From assembly GCA_003284375.1 (NCBI GenBank), contig QBVL01000005.1:1-64000 (forward strand): 64,000 nt of DNA, given 5' to 3'. The DNA comes from Prochlorococcus sp. AG-311-J23 (GTDB taxonomy: Bacteria > Cyanobacteriota > Cyanobacteriia > PCC-6307 > Cyanobiaceae). Position 1 is the stretch's first letter; the number at the start of each line of letters is the position of its first letter. The notes under the pieces are model-generated. The model had not been told where the DNA came from. It saw only the letters and a program-made list of their open reading frames with translations, and did not search any database. The position numbers and the translations under genes are program-made. Positions 22,614 through 32,927 of this stretch are shown in pieces.

Positions 22614-22636
22614 GTCCTAATCATTGGATTTTAAAG

Positions 22637-24046
22637 TTGAGTTCTAGAACCCTCTACGACAAAGTTTGGAACTTCCATCAGGTAAAAGAATTACCTGGGG
22701 GATCGACCCAACTTTTTATTGGTCTTCATTTAATTCACGAAGTTACAAGTCCTCAGGCTTTTTCTGCACTTAATGAAAAAAAACTTGGAGTAAAGTTTCC
22801 CAATCTTACTGTCGCAACAGTTGACCATATAGTTCCAACCTCAAATCAACAGCGTCCTTTTAGTGATCCTCTTGCCGAGGAAATGTTGGCTACTTTAGAA
22901 AAAAACTGCAAAACTCATAAGATAAAATTTCACGGGATTGGAAGTGATTCGCAAGGAGTAGTACATGTTATGGCTCCAGAATTAGGACTAACACAGCCTG
23001 GAATGACAGTAGCTTGCGGAGATTCACATACCTCAACCCATGGAGCATTTGGAGCAATTGCCTTTGGCATTGGAACTAGTCAAGTGCGAGATGTTTTAGC
23101 AAGTCAAAGCTTGGCAATGAATAAATTAAAAGTAAGAAGAATATGGGTAGAGGGTGAATTGCAAAAGGGAGTATATGCAAAAGACCTAATTCTTCACATA
23201 ATTCGTCATCTTGGAGTTAAAGGAGGCGTTGGATTTGCATATGAATTTGCCGGGCCTGCAATAGAAAAACTGTCAATGGAGGGACGAATGACTATATGTA
23301 ATATGGCTATTGAAGGTGGTGCAAGATGTGGTTATATCAACCCAGATGAAACTACCTTCGAATACATAAAAGGTAAAGAACACGCGCCCAAAGGTAAAGA
23401 ATGGGATAAGGCTATTTCTTGGTGGAAAAGTTTAGCTAGTGATTCAAAAGCGACATTCGATGATGAAATTCAATTAGATGGATCATCAATCGAACCTACT
23501 GTTACTTGGGGTATAACTCCTGGGCAAGGAATTTCAATCAAAGAAACAATTCCAAACCCTGACTTGCTTCCCAAAAATGAGCAACAAATCGCTAAAGACG
23601 CTTGCAAATACATGAATCTTAAACCAGACGAACCCATAGAGGGACAATCAATTGATGTTTGCTTTATTGGGAGCTGTACCAATGGAAGATTAAGTGATCT
23701 CCAAGAGGCATCTAAAATTGTTAAAGGTAATACAGTCGCTGCTGGGATTAGAGCATTTGTCGTTCCTGGTTCTCAAAAGGTCGCTAAAGAGGCAAAAGAG
23801 AAAGGATTAGATAAAATATTTCTTAAAGCAGGTTTCGAATGGCGAGAACCAGGTTGCTCAATGTGTCTGGCCATGAACCCAGATAAACTTGAAGGCAGAC
23901 AAATAAGCGCTAGCTCGAGCAATAGAAATTTCAAAGGAAGACAAGGCTCTGCAAATGGGAGAACCTTGTTAATGAGCCCGGCGATGGTTGCTGCTGCTGC
24001 AATAAATGGGAAGGTTACTGATGTAAGAAAGTTCCTCCAAAAGTAA
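22637..24046 (+). CDS. leuC: 3-isopropylmalate dehydratase large subunit
   Basis: [38 protein letters not shown] start. Confidence 0.97.
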   Translation: MSSRTLYDKVWNFHQVKELPGGSTQLFIGLHLIHEVTSPQAFSALNEKKLGVKFPNLTVATVDHIVPTSNQQRPFSDPLAEEMLATLEKNCKTHKIKFHGIGSDSQGVVHVMAPELGLTQPGMTVACGDSHTSTHGAFGAIAFGIGTSQVRDVLASQSLAMNKLKVRRIWVEGELQKGVYAKDLILHIIRHLGVKGGVGFAYEFAGPAIEKLSMEGRMTICNMAIEGGARCGYINPDETTFEYIKGKEHAPKGKEWDKAISWWKSLASDSKATFDDEIQLDGSSIEPTVTWGITPGQGISIKETIPNPDLLPKNEQQIAKDACKYMNLKPDEPIEGQSIDVCFIGSCTNGRLSDLQEASKIVKGNTVAAGIRAFVVPGSQKVAKEAKEKGLDKIFLKAGFEWREPGCSMCLAMNPDKLEGRQISASSSNRNFKGRQGSANGRTLLMSPAMVAAAAINGKVTDVRKFLQK

Positions 24047-24069
24047 AACTAAAAATAAACCATTGCAAG

Positions 24070-24690
24070 ATGAATCAAAAATTCCCAAAAGGTGAAATCA
24101 AATCAATACAAGGCCGCAGCTTTACGATTAAAGGCGATGATATTGATACAGACAGAATAATTCCGGCAAGATTTCTAAAATGTGTAAGTTTTTCCGCTTT
24201 AGGGGAACAAGTCTTTGCTGATGATAGAAAAGAACTAAAGGGTAATCACCCATTTGATCTTGATCATAATAAAGGGGCAAATATTCTTATCGTTAATGAC
24301 AATTTTGGCTGTGGTTCAAGTCGTGAACATGCTCCTCAGGCTCTTATGAGATGGGGAATAAGATTAATTATTGGGGAAAGCTTTGCTGAAATCTTCTTTG
24401 GGAATTGCCTTGCTCTCGGGATACCTTGCCTAACAGCCTCAAAAGAAGAAATAGTTAAATTGCAAAATCTAGTTGAAAAAGATAACAACCAAATATGGGA
24501 ATTCAATCTTAAAAACCTATCCATTTCTAATCAAAAAGAAACTGTCAAACTTATTCTTGATGAAGGCCCCTACAAAATGCTTTATTCAGGCAAATGGGAT
24601 GCTACCTCTCAACTGCTTGACGAAGAAGAAAAAATAAATAAAACATTTAAAAACTTACCTTATCTCAATAATTTCAAACAAGAGATCTAA
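24070..24690 (+). CDS. leuD: 3-isopropylmalate dehydratase small subunit
   Basis: GDDIDTDRIIPARFLK; NFGCGSSREHAPQAL. Confidence 0.97.
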   Translation: MNQKFPKGEIKSIQGRSFTIKGDDIDTDRIIPARFLKCVSFSALGEQVFADDRKELKGNHPFDLDHNKGANILIVNDNFGCGSSREHAPQALMRWGIRLIIGESFAEIFFGNCLALGIPCLTASKEEIVKLQNLVEKDNNQIWEFNLKNLSISNQKETVKLILDEGPYKMLYSGKWDATSQLLDEEEKINKTFKNLPYLNNFKQEI

Positions 24691-26696
24691 AAAAATGCTT
24701 TAGTAGAATTAGCAAATCTAAATCCATTTATACGAAAATATATGCCTCCTGCTTCATTATTAGGATGATAGTAAAGCCCACATTCATATGCTCTTTTATG
24801 CCATAAAAGACCAAACTTTGTATCATAATATTCTCCAAAGTTTTTGGAACTATTATCAATATTTAAATTAGAAATAATATCAAACATCAAAGGGCCGTAT
24901 ATTTGTTGCATTAAACTTATATTTATTGTTTTCAAATCTATTGCATTATCAAACTTAAATGGGCTATTTCCAAATTTAATTTTCACACCTGGCATAACCG
25001 AAAGTTTTGTATAATCAAAAAAATCTCTCTCTAAATTACCTAGTCTAATTTCGGGACCAATACTAAGCTTAAGAAAGCCCTGATCGCTATAATTGGAATA
25101 TCTAAAATAAGCTGAATCAATATTGGTTCTTAAGACTAATTCAGAGTTAATTAAAACAGGAGATAAAGAGGGTACATATTTTTGAGAAAGATTTTTTTTA
25201 TTACTCTTCCAAATTTGATATTCAGTATCTAAAGAAGAAAAAATACTAGAGCGCCAAAGACTAATCATTTCACTATTTTCAAATTTTTCTGATTCATATC
25301 TACCTGTTCCTATACGAATCTTTAAGTTATTTTTTAAATTGCCACTCGTAAAAAACTGGGACTTTTCGACAAAGCCTCCAAATGCAGATTTAATCTCAGT
25401 CTCACCAATTGTTCCATTCCAGGCTCTAGATCTATAAGCGCTAAAAATATTGAAAGTTGATTCTTGTAAAATAGGGACTCTAAAATACTTCCTAAAAGAG
25501 CTTGAATGCCTTAATCCACTATATAACCTAGATGTATTCAATGTACTTAAATCATTTAAGCTATCAAAGCTCCAATTTTCATTACTTGCTTTTAGATTTA
25601 TATTCAAACCAAATAAATCAGATAAATTAATATTTTTATTCTTGCTATTTTTGTAACTATTAGTTCTACCTGAAATTGCTCTATTAATTAAAAACTGAGG
25701 TTGAATTTCAAGTTCTATATTGTCAGTAATATTCGTGGCATCACCTCTTCTAACTAAGACTAATCCGTCACGATCTTTACTATCTAATATCAATTGGAAC
25801 TTACTTCTATCTTTCTTCTTTTTTCCAAATATTCTTTTTCCTATAAAAATTTTAGATCTGTTCTCAAGAATTAAATTGGTTTTTGAACTAGTAATAAGTA
25901 ATCGACCATCTTCTTCTTCTTCTGCGATAACATCTATCCCCTCAAAAGAGATTTGATTAGGATCAAATGGATCATTAGTAAAAACAATTCTATTAGATTT
26001 CCACCCATTTTGGTCAATATTTATTGAATTAGATTTAAATCTCCAGTTGTTAATTGAACCTATAGATTTACTAGATCTCGTGATGTTATTGTCTGGTAAT
26101 TTGATATTTCCAAAAGAAAATTCTATTCCATCTTCGTAAGTATTTATTTCTTTGTAATTAGATCTATTTTGAGCTTTAAACTGATTTGAGATAACATCGA
26201 TTTTTAAATCAGTTATTACATTTTTTAAATCTAATATCCCATATGCATCTTTAATACTACCTTCTTTATTAATTAAATTAAATTTGAATTCTTTAGCTCT
26301 AAAATATTGCCCTCCCTTTCTGAATCTGATATCACCCTCAGCAGACAATATACCGGTTAATTTATTATAACTTAATAAGTCAGATCTTAAGATTCCACCA
26401 TTTATTAGAGCCTTGACATTTCCCTCAGCTAGAAAAATATTTTGATCGTAATCATATTGCTTATCAGCAAATATTTTAAGAGTTAAAGATGTAACTTCAT
26501 TATTGTCTAATCTTCTTGAGGATGATCTTTTATTGGTTTCTAATAAATTACCAACAGAAAAATTGTAGTGTTTATCAACAAATGATTTTTTGAGAAAATC
26601 CTCCTTTCCTTTTGATGCCTTAGATGAATACAGAAATACAGCAAACCCCAGCAGTCCAAGGTTTAAAGCCAATAGATATTTTTTCTTCGCCGCCAA
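24687..26696 (-). CDS. DUF3769 / LptD-like outer-membrane organic-solvent-tolerance protein
   Basis: N-terminal OstA-like LFLAEGNVKALINGGILRSDLLSYNKLTGILSAEGDIRFRKGGQYFRA and a long beta-rich C-terminus. Confidence 0.75.
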   Translation of the reverse strand: MAAKKKYLLALNLGLLGFAVFLYSSKASKGKEDFLKKSFVDKHYNFSVGNLLETNKRSSSRRLDNNEVTSLTLKIFADKQYDYDQNIFLAEGNVKALINGGILRSDLLSYNKLTGILSAEGDIRFRKGGQYFRAKEFKFNLINKEGSIKDAYGILDLKNVITDLKIDVISNQFKAQNRSNYKEINTYEDGIEFSFGNIKLPDNNITRSSKSIGSINNWRFKSNSINIDQNGWKSNRIVFTNDPFDPNQISFEGIDVIAEEEEDGRLLITSSKTNLILENRSKIFIGKRIFGKKKKDRSKFQLILDSKDRDGLVLVRRGDATNITDNIELEIQPQFLINRAISGRTNSYKNSKNKNINLSDLFGLNINLKASNENWSFDSLNDLSTLNTSRLYSGLRHSSSFRKYFRVPILQESTFNIFSAYRSRAWNGTIGETEIKSAFGGFVEKSQFFTSGNLKNNLKIRIGTGRYESEKFENSEMISLWRSSIFSSLDTEYQIWKSNKKNLSQKYVPSLSPVLINSELVLRTNIDSAYFRYSNYSDQGFLKLSIGPEIRLGNLERDFFDYTKLSVMPGVKIKFGNSPFKFDNAIDLKTINISLMQQIYGPLMFDIISNLNIDNSSKNFGEYYDTKFGLLWHKRAYECGLYYHPNNEAGGIYFRINGFRFANSTKAFF

Positions 26697-26776
26697 ATTA
26701 GTTAAGCTGACGAAAAGATAATACCGAATAAAGCAATTACAGGAGCTTGTTTAGTCCAGTAATTAGCGTGTCATTT

Positions 26777-26905
26777 TTAGTCCTGAGGACTTTCCAAATC
26801 CTTTCTGTTGGGTGTCCTTGTTGGATCACTTGCCAAGAAACCAAACAAAAAGATCCCGACAAAGAAAAAGACGACCGTATAGACGGAAATCTTGAGGGCA
26901 AGCAT
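26777..26905 (-). CDS. psbI: photosystem II protein PsbI (42 aa; not in the supplied ORF track)
   Basis: Translation [42 protein letters not shown]. Confidence 0.97.
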   Translation of the reverse strand: MLALKISVYTVVFFFVGIFLFGFLASDPTRTPNRKDLESPQD

Positions 26906-26934
26906 GAATTTGACCAACTAAATAGAGATTTAAC

Positions 26935-27212
26935 CTATCCTATAAAGTCAATAACTCCAATGAAAAAAACAAAGGTGTTACAGACTTTTGGAAATGAATA
27001 AAATTCCCATCCCTCGGGAAAGCCAATAAAAGCAAGGAAACAAATCAAAAGATCAATTTTTTGCTCATTTAAATTACTAAGATCTTTAATTATTTTTGTG
27101 ATTTTGCTAATTTTTTCATCTTTTTTAAGATCACCTTTATCAAATCTAATATTTTTTGGTTCATTCCATCACAACTTTCTACAGTCTCTTCTTCTTTTGG
27201 ACAAGTTCTCAT
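26935..27212 (-). pseudogene. frameshifted or slippage-dependent small ORF of unknown function
   Basis: ATG at 27212 opens MRTCPKEEETVESCDGMNQK...; a -1 shift at the A6 run joins IRFDKGDLKKDEKISKITKIIKDLSNLNEQKIDLLICFLAFIGFPEGWEFYSFPKVCNTFVFFIGVIDFIG*. Confidence 0.4.
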
Positions 27213-27254
27213 ACAATAACCTGACTCATACAAATCTGAGCTTAGAGAAACGAC

Positions 27255-27452
27255 ATGGGACAAAAAACAGCACTTGGATCTTTGCTTAAATCCATTGGCA
27301 ATTCTGGACAAGGAAAAGTTGTTCCAGGTTGGGGAGCAGTACCTGTTATGGCCTTTATAGGACTTTTACTACTGGTTTTTCTAGTGATTATGCTCCAAAT
27401 TTATAACCAATCACTTCTTCTTCAGGGTTTTTCCGTCGACTGGAACGGCTAA
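27255..27452 (+). CDS. psbH: photosystem II protein PsbH
   Basis: [65 protein letters not shown]. Confidence 0.97.
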   Translation: MGQKTALGSLLKSIGNSGQGKVVPGWGAVPVMAFIGLLLLVFLVIMLQIYNQSLLLQGFSVDWNG

Positions 27453-27485
27453 ATTGATTAAATTTTGAGAAGTTGAGATTCGCCC

Positions 27486-27701
27486 ATGAATATTTTTGGG
27501 GTAGGTTTGCCAGAAATAGCTGTTATTGCTGGCTTAGCACTTGTTATTTTTGGTCCAAAAAGACTTCCAGAACTTGGGCGAACAATTGGAAAAACCCTAA
27601 AGGGTCTTCAAAGTGCCTCTACAGAATTTGAGCGTGAAATAAAAAATGCTATGACAGAAGAAGAGTCTGGAAATGAAAATATTGTCGACAAAGAAAATTA
27701 A
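27486..27701 (+). CDS. tatA: Sec-independent protein translocase TatA
   Basis: MNIFGVGLPEIAVIAGLALVIFGPKRLPELGRTIGKTLKGLQSAS. Confidence 0.93.
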   Translation: MNIFGVGLPEIAVIAGLALVIFGPKRLPELGRTIGKTLKGLQSASTEFEREIKNAMTEEESGNENIVDKEN

Positions 27702-27746
27702 TTTCCACAAAACTAACTCAATATTTAAATCTCAAATCAACAACGA

Positions 27747-28370
27747 TTGTGTTTGATTGGAATGTTTTACGATGACTTAAAATTATTAGTAGGCTTAGGC
27801 AATCCTGGCTCTGAGTACGAAAAAACTCGTCATAATGTAGGTTTTATAGTGTTAGAAGAAATCGCAAGAAAAAACAATTGTAGCTTTCGTGAAAGCAAAA
27901 AATTATTTGGTAGGACTTGTGAATATGGCTCTGGTATAGAAAAAACTAGGCTTTTAATGCCCAACACATACATGAATGAAAGTGGAAAATCAGTAAGATC
28001 AGCAAAAGATTGGTTTAATCTTCAAAACAATCAATTAATAGTCTTAGTAGATGACATGGATCTCCCTTTGGGAAAAATAAGAGTCCGCTCTAAAGGTAGC
28101 TCAGGAGGTCATAATGGATTAAAAAGCATCATCAGTCATCTTGGTACTGATGAGTTTAAGCGGTTAAAGATTGGGATAGGAGCGCCAAGTAAAGAACAAC
28201 AAGAGAGAAAATCTAAAACTGTTTCCCACGTTTTAGGAAGATTTTCAAAAGATGAATTAATAATATTAAATTTAATCGTTCAGGAAATAATTAGTTGTAT
28301 TGAATCAATTAGATCTAATAATTGGGAAAAAATAACTACTCGACTAAATTCTTTCAAACCTAATAATTAA
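27747..28370 (+). CDS. pth: aminoacyl-tRNA hydrolase
   Basis: LLVGLGNPGSEYEKTRHNVGF; SSGGHNGLKSI. Confidence 0.96.
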   Translation: MCLIGMFYDDLKLLVGLGNPGSEYEKTRHNVGFIVLEEIARKNNCSFRESKKLFGRTCEYGSGIEKTRLLMPNTYMNESGKSVRSAKDWFNLQNNQLIVLVDDMDLPLGKIRVRSKGSSGGHNGLKSIISHLGTDEFKRLKIGIGAPSKEQQERKSKTVSHVLGRFSKDELIILNLIVQEIISCIESIRSNNWEKITTRLNSFKPNN

Positions 28371-28383
28371 TAGATTTAGAAAA

Positions 28384-28641
28384 ATGTATGACAAGCCATC
28401 AACTACTGCATATCTTCAAATTCATAAGCAATGCTTTAATCAAAAAAAAGTTGAGGGTATTGTCCGAGCAGGGAGTTTTGAATGGAGTTTTATTTGGGCT
28501 TTTAACCAGGGACAACTTTTTGTCGAACCGCCATTAGGTAGAGCTCTGATAAAAGATGCCTTAGAGCGCTATTTAGTTAAAGCTGATTATAAACTTGAGT
28601 CTGGTGGAGATTACATTTTTACAGTTAGGGCCAAGTTTTAA
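28384..28641 (+). CDS. DUF3146 family protein
   Basis: 85 aa; VEGIVRAGSFEWSFIWAFNQGQLFVEPPLGRALIKDALERYL. Confidence 0.72.
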   Translation: MYDKPSTTAYLQIHKQCFNQKKVEGIVRAGSFEWSFIWAFNQGQLFVEPPLGRALIKDALERYLVKADYKLESGGDYIFTVRAKF

Positions 28642-29062
28642 TATTGACTTTACCTGGCCAAATAAATCTACAGTTTAAAAAATCTTCCAATAAAATCAAC
28701 GCGACAATTGCATCAAGATTTGCAGGAGGAAAAAGAATTTCTTTTGGAAGCCAACGAATAAAATAATTTGGAGGCCAAATTTCCCAATATCTAAATCTGG
28801 CTCTTAGCGTTGATCCTTTTTCATTCACATAATTTATATTAAAAAAATTATTTCGTTTTAATTTATTCTCTATATACTTACAATTAGTCCCATCGCCAAT
28901 TATTATTTTAGTAATCTTATGATCTTCATTCCATCGAGAAACCAAATCAGAAAATTGATTTAATGAGGCTACACCTGCCTCAATAACTTCTCTGGATTGA
29001 ATGTCAGCTAATAATAAGCCACATTTTTTCATTCCAGGATCTATAGATATATAAATACTCAT
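28625..29062 (-). CDS. RuvC/YqgF-like (RNase H-fold) putative resolvase
   Basis: MSIYISIDPGMKKCGLLLAD nucleotidyl motif; ITKIIIGDGTN. Confidence 0.65.
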   Translation of the reverse strand: MSIYISIDPGMKKCGLLLADIQSREVIEAGVASLNQFSDLVSRWNEDHKITKIIIGDGTNCKYIENKLKRNNFFNINYVNEKGSTLRARFRYWEIWPPNYFIRWLPKEILFPPANLDAIVALILLEDFLNCRFIWPGKVNIKTWP

Positions 29063-29989
29063 TTAACTATTGTTGAGTATAGATTTTTCTAAAGATTGTA
29101 ATTCCAACGATACAGAAACTTTATCTGCACTTTGACTATCATCAAGAGCTCTTGAAATAATTTGAAAATCTCCCTTTTTTTTGCTAACTAGATATTTCCC
29201 TAAATTATTAATTTGATTAGCATTGATTTTCAACTCAGAACTTAATGACCCTCGACGCCTAACCTCAGCTAAAGTTGAAGCCATTAAAAGATTAATCTTT
29301 TTACTGATTGATTCAGAATCAGATTTTAATAAAGATATATTTTCTATAGCAATAACTTCACCTTTCTTTGTAATCATTTTATTTAATGTGACTTCAGGAA
29401 ATGCATAAACATAATTTTCACCTCTTAATATATTTCCTGCTGATTTAATTCTTACGACCCAACTTCTATTATCGGCTATTTTATTTTGAAGTTTCTCGAT
29501 ATCATCTTTACGAACTAATAATATTCTTCGATATTCAGATTGATTTGTTTTTACTAAATTAAAAGCATAAAAATTTGCTTTCTGTAATAAGCTTTCTATG
29601 ATTTTTTCAATATCATTAGTTTTATTTAATTTAATAGTCTTAGTTACTAGAGTTTGACCACTACTTATCACTACATTTCCACTCCTGAAAGCATACAAGT
29701 TTTTTTCTAATTTTTTTAATTCTTTTTCACTCTCTATAATCTTTTCTCGAATATCCTCTAGCTGAAACAATCCAACCCTTAAATCTCTATCAAATACAAC
29801 CATAGTTGCAAATGAAATAGCACTGATGATACTTCCAGTAAAAACAGTTATTAATACAGCTGTACTTTTTGGTCTTAATTTAAATATACTTAAACGCGCC
29901 TTGCCAACTCTGGTACCTAAGCGATCTCCCAGAGTAGAAAGTATTCCACCCAGGATTAATAGTAAAAGAATTTTCAGCCAGGCAGTCAC
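29063..29989 (-). CDS. DUF3084 domain-containing protein
   Basis: 308 aa; N-terminal TM helices GGILSTLGDRLGTRVGKARLSIFKLRPKSTAVLITV followed by coiled coil. Confidence 0.75.
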   Translation of the reverse strand: MTAWLKILLLLILGGILSTLGDRLGTRVGKARLSIFKLRPKSTAVLITVFTGSIISAISFATMVVFDRDLRVGLFQLEDIREKIIESEKELKKLEKNLYAFRSGNVVISSGQTLVTKTIKLNKTNDIEKIIESLLQKANFYAFNLVKTNQSEYRRILLVRKDDIEKLQNKIADNRSWVVRIKSAGNILRGENYVYAFPEVTLNKMITKKGEVIAIENISLLKSDSESISKKINLLMASTLAEVRRRGSLSSELKINANQINNLGKYLVSKKKGDFQIISRALDDSQSADKVSVSLELQSLEKSILNNS

Positions 29990-30044
29990 AGATAGAAAGA
30001 AGAAAAATCAATCAAACCTCCTAAACCTTAGTATGAAATGGCCT

Positions 30045-30776
30045 TCAATTAAATCTTTTTGCTAGAGCTATTGGATCGAATATGGTTATTTTCTTCCTAT
30101 CTATTGCCAATAAAGAGGAACTTTTCAACTCACCAAGTAGTCGTGTAATAGTAACCCTGGTTGAACCTATTGCTTCAGCAATAGCTTGATGAGAAAGTCT
30201 TAAGTCAATTGTGACTCCTTTTTCCCCAGGCACGCCAAAGTCTCTACATAAAACAAGTAAAAAGCTTGCAAGACGAGAAGACATATCTCTATGAGTCAAA
30301 GTTTCAATCATTGTTTCAGTTTGAAGTACTCGACTTGATAAACCTTGTAAAAGTAGCAACCCAACAGAGGCATCTTGCTCAATTGCATTCCTTACTGATG
30401 TGGCTGGGGCAGAAATGAGCTCCACACGAGTAAAGGCAACAGCGTGATAAAAACGATCTGATCTATGTCCTGTCAATAAAGATAAAACTCCAAAAAGACT
30501 ATTTTCTCTTAACAAAGCAACAGTAATTTCTTCACCCGTTTCATAGACTCTGCTCAATCGAACTGCACCACGTCTTATCAAATAAACCCTTTCGGCAGGA
30601 TCACCAGGAAAAAATATAGTTTTTGACCTATCTACTAATTCAGTCGAGACTCCCTCCAAAGATTTAATTACATCTAAGAGAGTTTTACTTGGTAGCAATG
30701 GAGAGGATGAATTACCAACCATCTGGCTATTTCTTGGTTGGTTGAAACGAGTAAAGCCACGATATGAGGTGACCAT
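30045..30776 (-). CDS. ntcA: global nitrogen regulator NtcA
   Basis: CRP-family; [24 protein letters not shown] helix-turn-helix. Confidence 0.97.
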   Translation of the reverse strand: MVTSYRGFTRFNQPRNSQMVGNSSSPLLPSKTLLDVIKSLEGVSTELVDRSKTIFFPGDPAERVYLIRRGAVRLSRVYETGEEITVALLRENSLFGVLSLLTGHRSDRFYHAVAFTRVELISAPATSVRNAIEQDASVGLLLLQGLSSRVLQTETMIETLTHRDMSSRLASFLLVLCRDFGVPGEKGVTIDLRLSHQAIAEAIGSTRVTITRLLGELKSSSLLAIDRKKITIFDPIALAKRFN

Positions 30777-31095
30777 ATTTAATTAATTGTTCTAAGAACA
30801 TTAATAAGCCGAGAACAAATGTTATGTAGCTATGGCGACTTTTTCGAACCTAAGTCTTTAATCCAAAGCTGTTTTTTCTAAAAAATTCTATCTTTATTCC
30901 AACCAAAAAATCGCGACTCTTTTTCAAAAAGTCTTAAAAACTACTTTTCCCCGATTTATTTCATCACTTTTGGGGCCTTAATGGGTTTAGCAACAAAGTA
31001 TTTTTACTCCATACACCACAGATAGTGTTAAGTAGGTTGATTAGAATTTTTATACCGCTAGATTAGTTTGAAGACATTCTGAAAAAAAAATCAAG

Positions 31096-31692
31096 ATGAA
31101 TGCACGAGTGAGCATTAATGCTCGACAAAGGGGTTCATCGCCGACAACAGAGGCGTCTCTAAGGCCTACCCCCATTAGAAAGCCTTTACAACTAGTTGCG
31201 ACACAGGGTCAAGTACAAATCCACACTTCTACTTTTAGAGGTAGTTTTTCCGTTGTTCTTAGTGAGGCAATTAGATCTGCAGGGTTGGGAAGCCAAGTTT
31301 TAATAGCTCAATTCTTGAGGGGTGGAGTTAATCAAGGGCCAAGTGGAGCTATCAATCTTTGTGGGCGACTTGAGTGGTTAAGACCAGCAATTGAAACGTG
31401 CTTGCCAGAAAAAATATTGGAAGAACATTTATCTTTAAAAAGAAAATATGAAGAAAAAGCGATCAAAGAACTTTGGGAATTTTGTAAAGCACGTTTAATC
31501 GAAAAAAAAATAGATAAAATTGTTTTTGATGAAATAGGAATGGCTATTAATCTTGGTTTCATTGAAGAAAGTGATTTAATTTTCTTGATAAATAATCGGC
31601 CATCATCCACAGATATTATTCTTACAGGACCATCAATCCCTCCTAAAGTAATTGAAATGGCTGATCAAATCACTGAATTACGCTGCAATTAA
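31096..31692 (+). CDS. CobA/CobO/BtuR-like P-loop family protein (Walker A degenerate)
   Basis: QVLIAQFLRGG..., RLEWLRPA, KIDKIVFDEIGMAINLGFI, STDIILTGPSIPPKVIEMADQITEL resemble corrinoid adenosyltransferase. Confidence 0.65.
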   Translation: MNARVSINARQRGSSPTTEASLRPTPIRKPLQLVATQGQVQIHTSTFRGSFSVVLSEAIRSAGLGSQVLIAQFLRGGVNQGPSGAINLCGRLEWLRPAIETCLPEKILEEHLSLKRKYEEKAIKELWEFCKARLIEKKIDKIVFDEIGMAINLGFIEESDLIFLINNRPSSTDIILTGPSIPPKVIEMADQITELRCN

Positions 31693-32286
31693 ATGTTAAA
31701 AAATGATCGTTGGATTGCTGAACAGGCTTCATTAGGCATGCTTGATCCTTTTCAAGAAAAGCTAATAAGACATCTTGAGCCCGAATCAGAAAAATCTCCT
31801 GTTTTAAGCTTTGGTTGCTCATCATATGGATATGATTTACGTCTCTCTTCTAAAGAGTTTTTGATTTTTAGACATGTCCCTGGAACAGTTATGAATCCGA
31901 AAAAGTTTAACCCTGCCAATTTAGAACCTACAGATTTAAAAGAAGACGAGGATGGGAAATATTTTATTTTACCCGCACACTCTTACGGCCTTGGTGTTGC
32001 ATTAGAAAAAATGAAAGTACCGCCAAATATTACAGTTATTTGCCTTGGGAAAAGCACCTACGCCCGGTTAGGAATAATCGTAAATACAACTCCTGCTGAA
32101 GCAAGCTGGGAAGGTCATCTAACCCTGGAATTCAGCAATAGCTCAGGAGCAGACTGCAGGATTTATGCTAATGAAGGAATTTGTCAACTACTTTTCTTTG
32201 AAGGAGATCCTTGTGAAACAACTTACAGTGATAGAAAAGGTAAATATCAATATCAACAAGAGAAAGTAACCCTAGCAAAGGTTTAA
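31693..32286 (+). CDS. dcd: dCTP deaminase
   Basis: SFGCSSYGYDLRLS; LGKSTYARLGIIVNTTPAEASWEGHLTLEFSNSS. Confidence 0.93.
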   Translation: MLKNDRWIAEQASLGMLDPFQEKLIRHLEPESEKSPVLSFGCSSYGYDLRLSSKEFLIFRHVPGTVMNPKKFNPANLEPTDLKEDEDGKYFILPAHSYGLGVALEKMKVPPNITVICLGKSTYARLGIIVNTTPAEASWEGHLTLEFSNSSGADCRIYANEGICQLLFFEGDPCETTYSDRKGKYQYQQEKVTLAKV

Positions 32287-32288
32287 AT

Positions 32289-32927
32289 ATGACTTGTGTT
32301 CAATTAATAACTTCTACGCCAGACGCTGAAAAAAGCATGGCATATATTGCCAGGGTTAGTAATCCAAAAAATCAAGACAATGATGACTTTACGAAACTAA
32401 TTGGGTATTGCATTAAAAATGAACATTGGAGCGTATTTGAGCAAGCTTATATGACTTTGCAAATAGAAACTACTAGAGGAATTGCTGCACAAATTTTAAG
32501 ACATCGATCATTTACCTTTCAAGAATTCTCACAACGCTATGCAGATAGCATGCAATTAGGAGAAATTCCCATACCAGAATTAAGAAGACAAGATAATAAA
32601 AATAGACAAAATTCTATCTCAGACTTGCCAAAAGAAATTATTAATACATTCAACAAAAAAATCAAACATCAATTTGATCAAAATAAAGAACTTTTTGAAG
32701 AGATGTTAAAAGCTGGAATCGCTAAAGAATGTGCAAGATTTGTACTTCCACTTGCTACGCCAACCAGAATTTATATGACAGGATCATGTCGTTCTTGGAT
32801 TCATTACATAAATCTTAGAACTGGTCATGGCACGCAAAAAGAACATATGTTGATTGCACAAGAATGTAAAAATATTTTCTCAAAAGAATATCCAGTAGTT
32901 TCATCTGCTTTAAACTGGCTGGTCTAG
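32289..32927 (+). CDS. thyX: flavin-dependent thymidylate synthase
   Basis: ThyX motif RHRSFTFQEFSQRYA; ARFVLPLATPTRIYMTGS. Confidence 0.96.
   Translation: MTCVQLITSTPDAEKSMAYIARVSNPKNQDNDDFTKLIGYCIKNEHWSVFEQAYMTLQIETTRGIAAQILRHRSFTFQEFSQRYADSMQLGEIPIPELRRQDNKNRQNSISDLPKEIINTFNKKIKHQFDQNKELFEEMLKAGIAKECARFVLPLATPTRIYMTGSCRSWIHYINLRTGHGTQKEHMLIAQECKNIFSKEYPVVSSALNWLV

Noticed and set aside
26747-27001. 84-aa plus-strand ORF across psbI
   Set aside because: Antisense to PsbI, whose minus-strand translation is a clear full-length match.
27090-27311. 73-aa minus-strand ORF as listed
   Set aside because: Its listed start lies inside psbH; a start at 27212 and a frame change are more consistent with the sequence (see finding).
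30777-31095. Possible NtcA autoregulatory site upstream of ntcA
   Set aside because: Best candidates (e.g. GTAGCTATGGCGAC, GTATTTTTAC) do not match GTAN8TAC.
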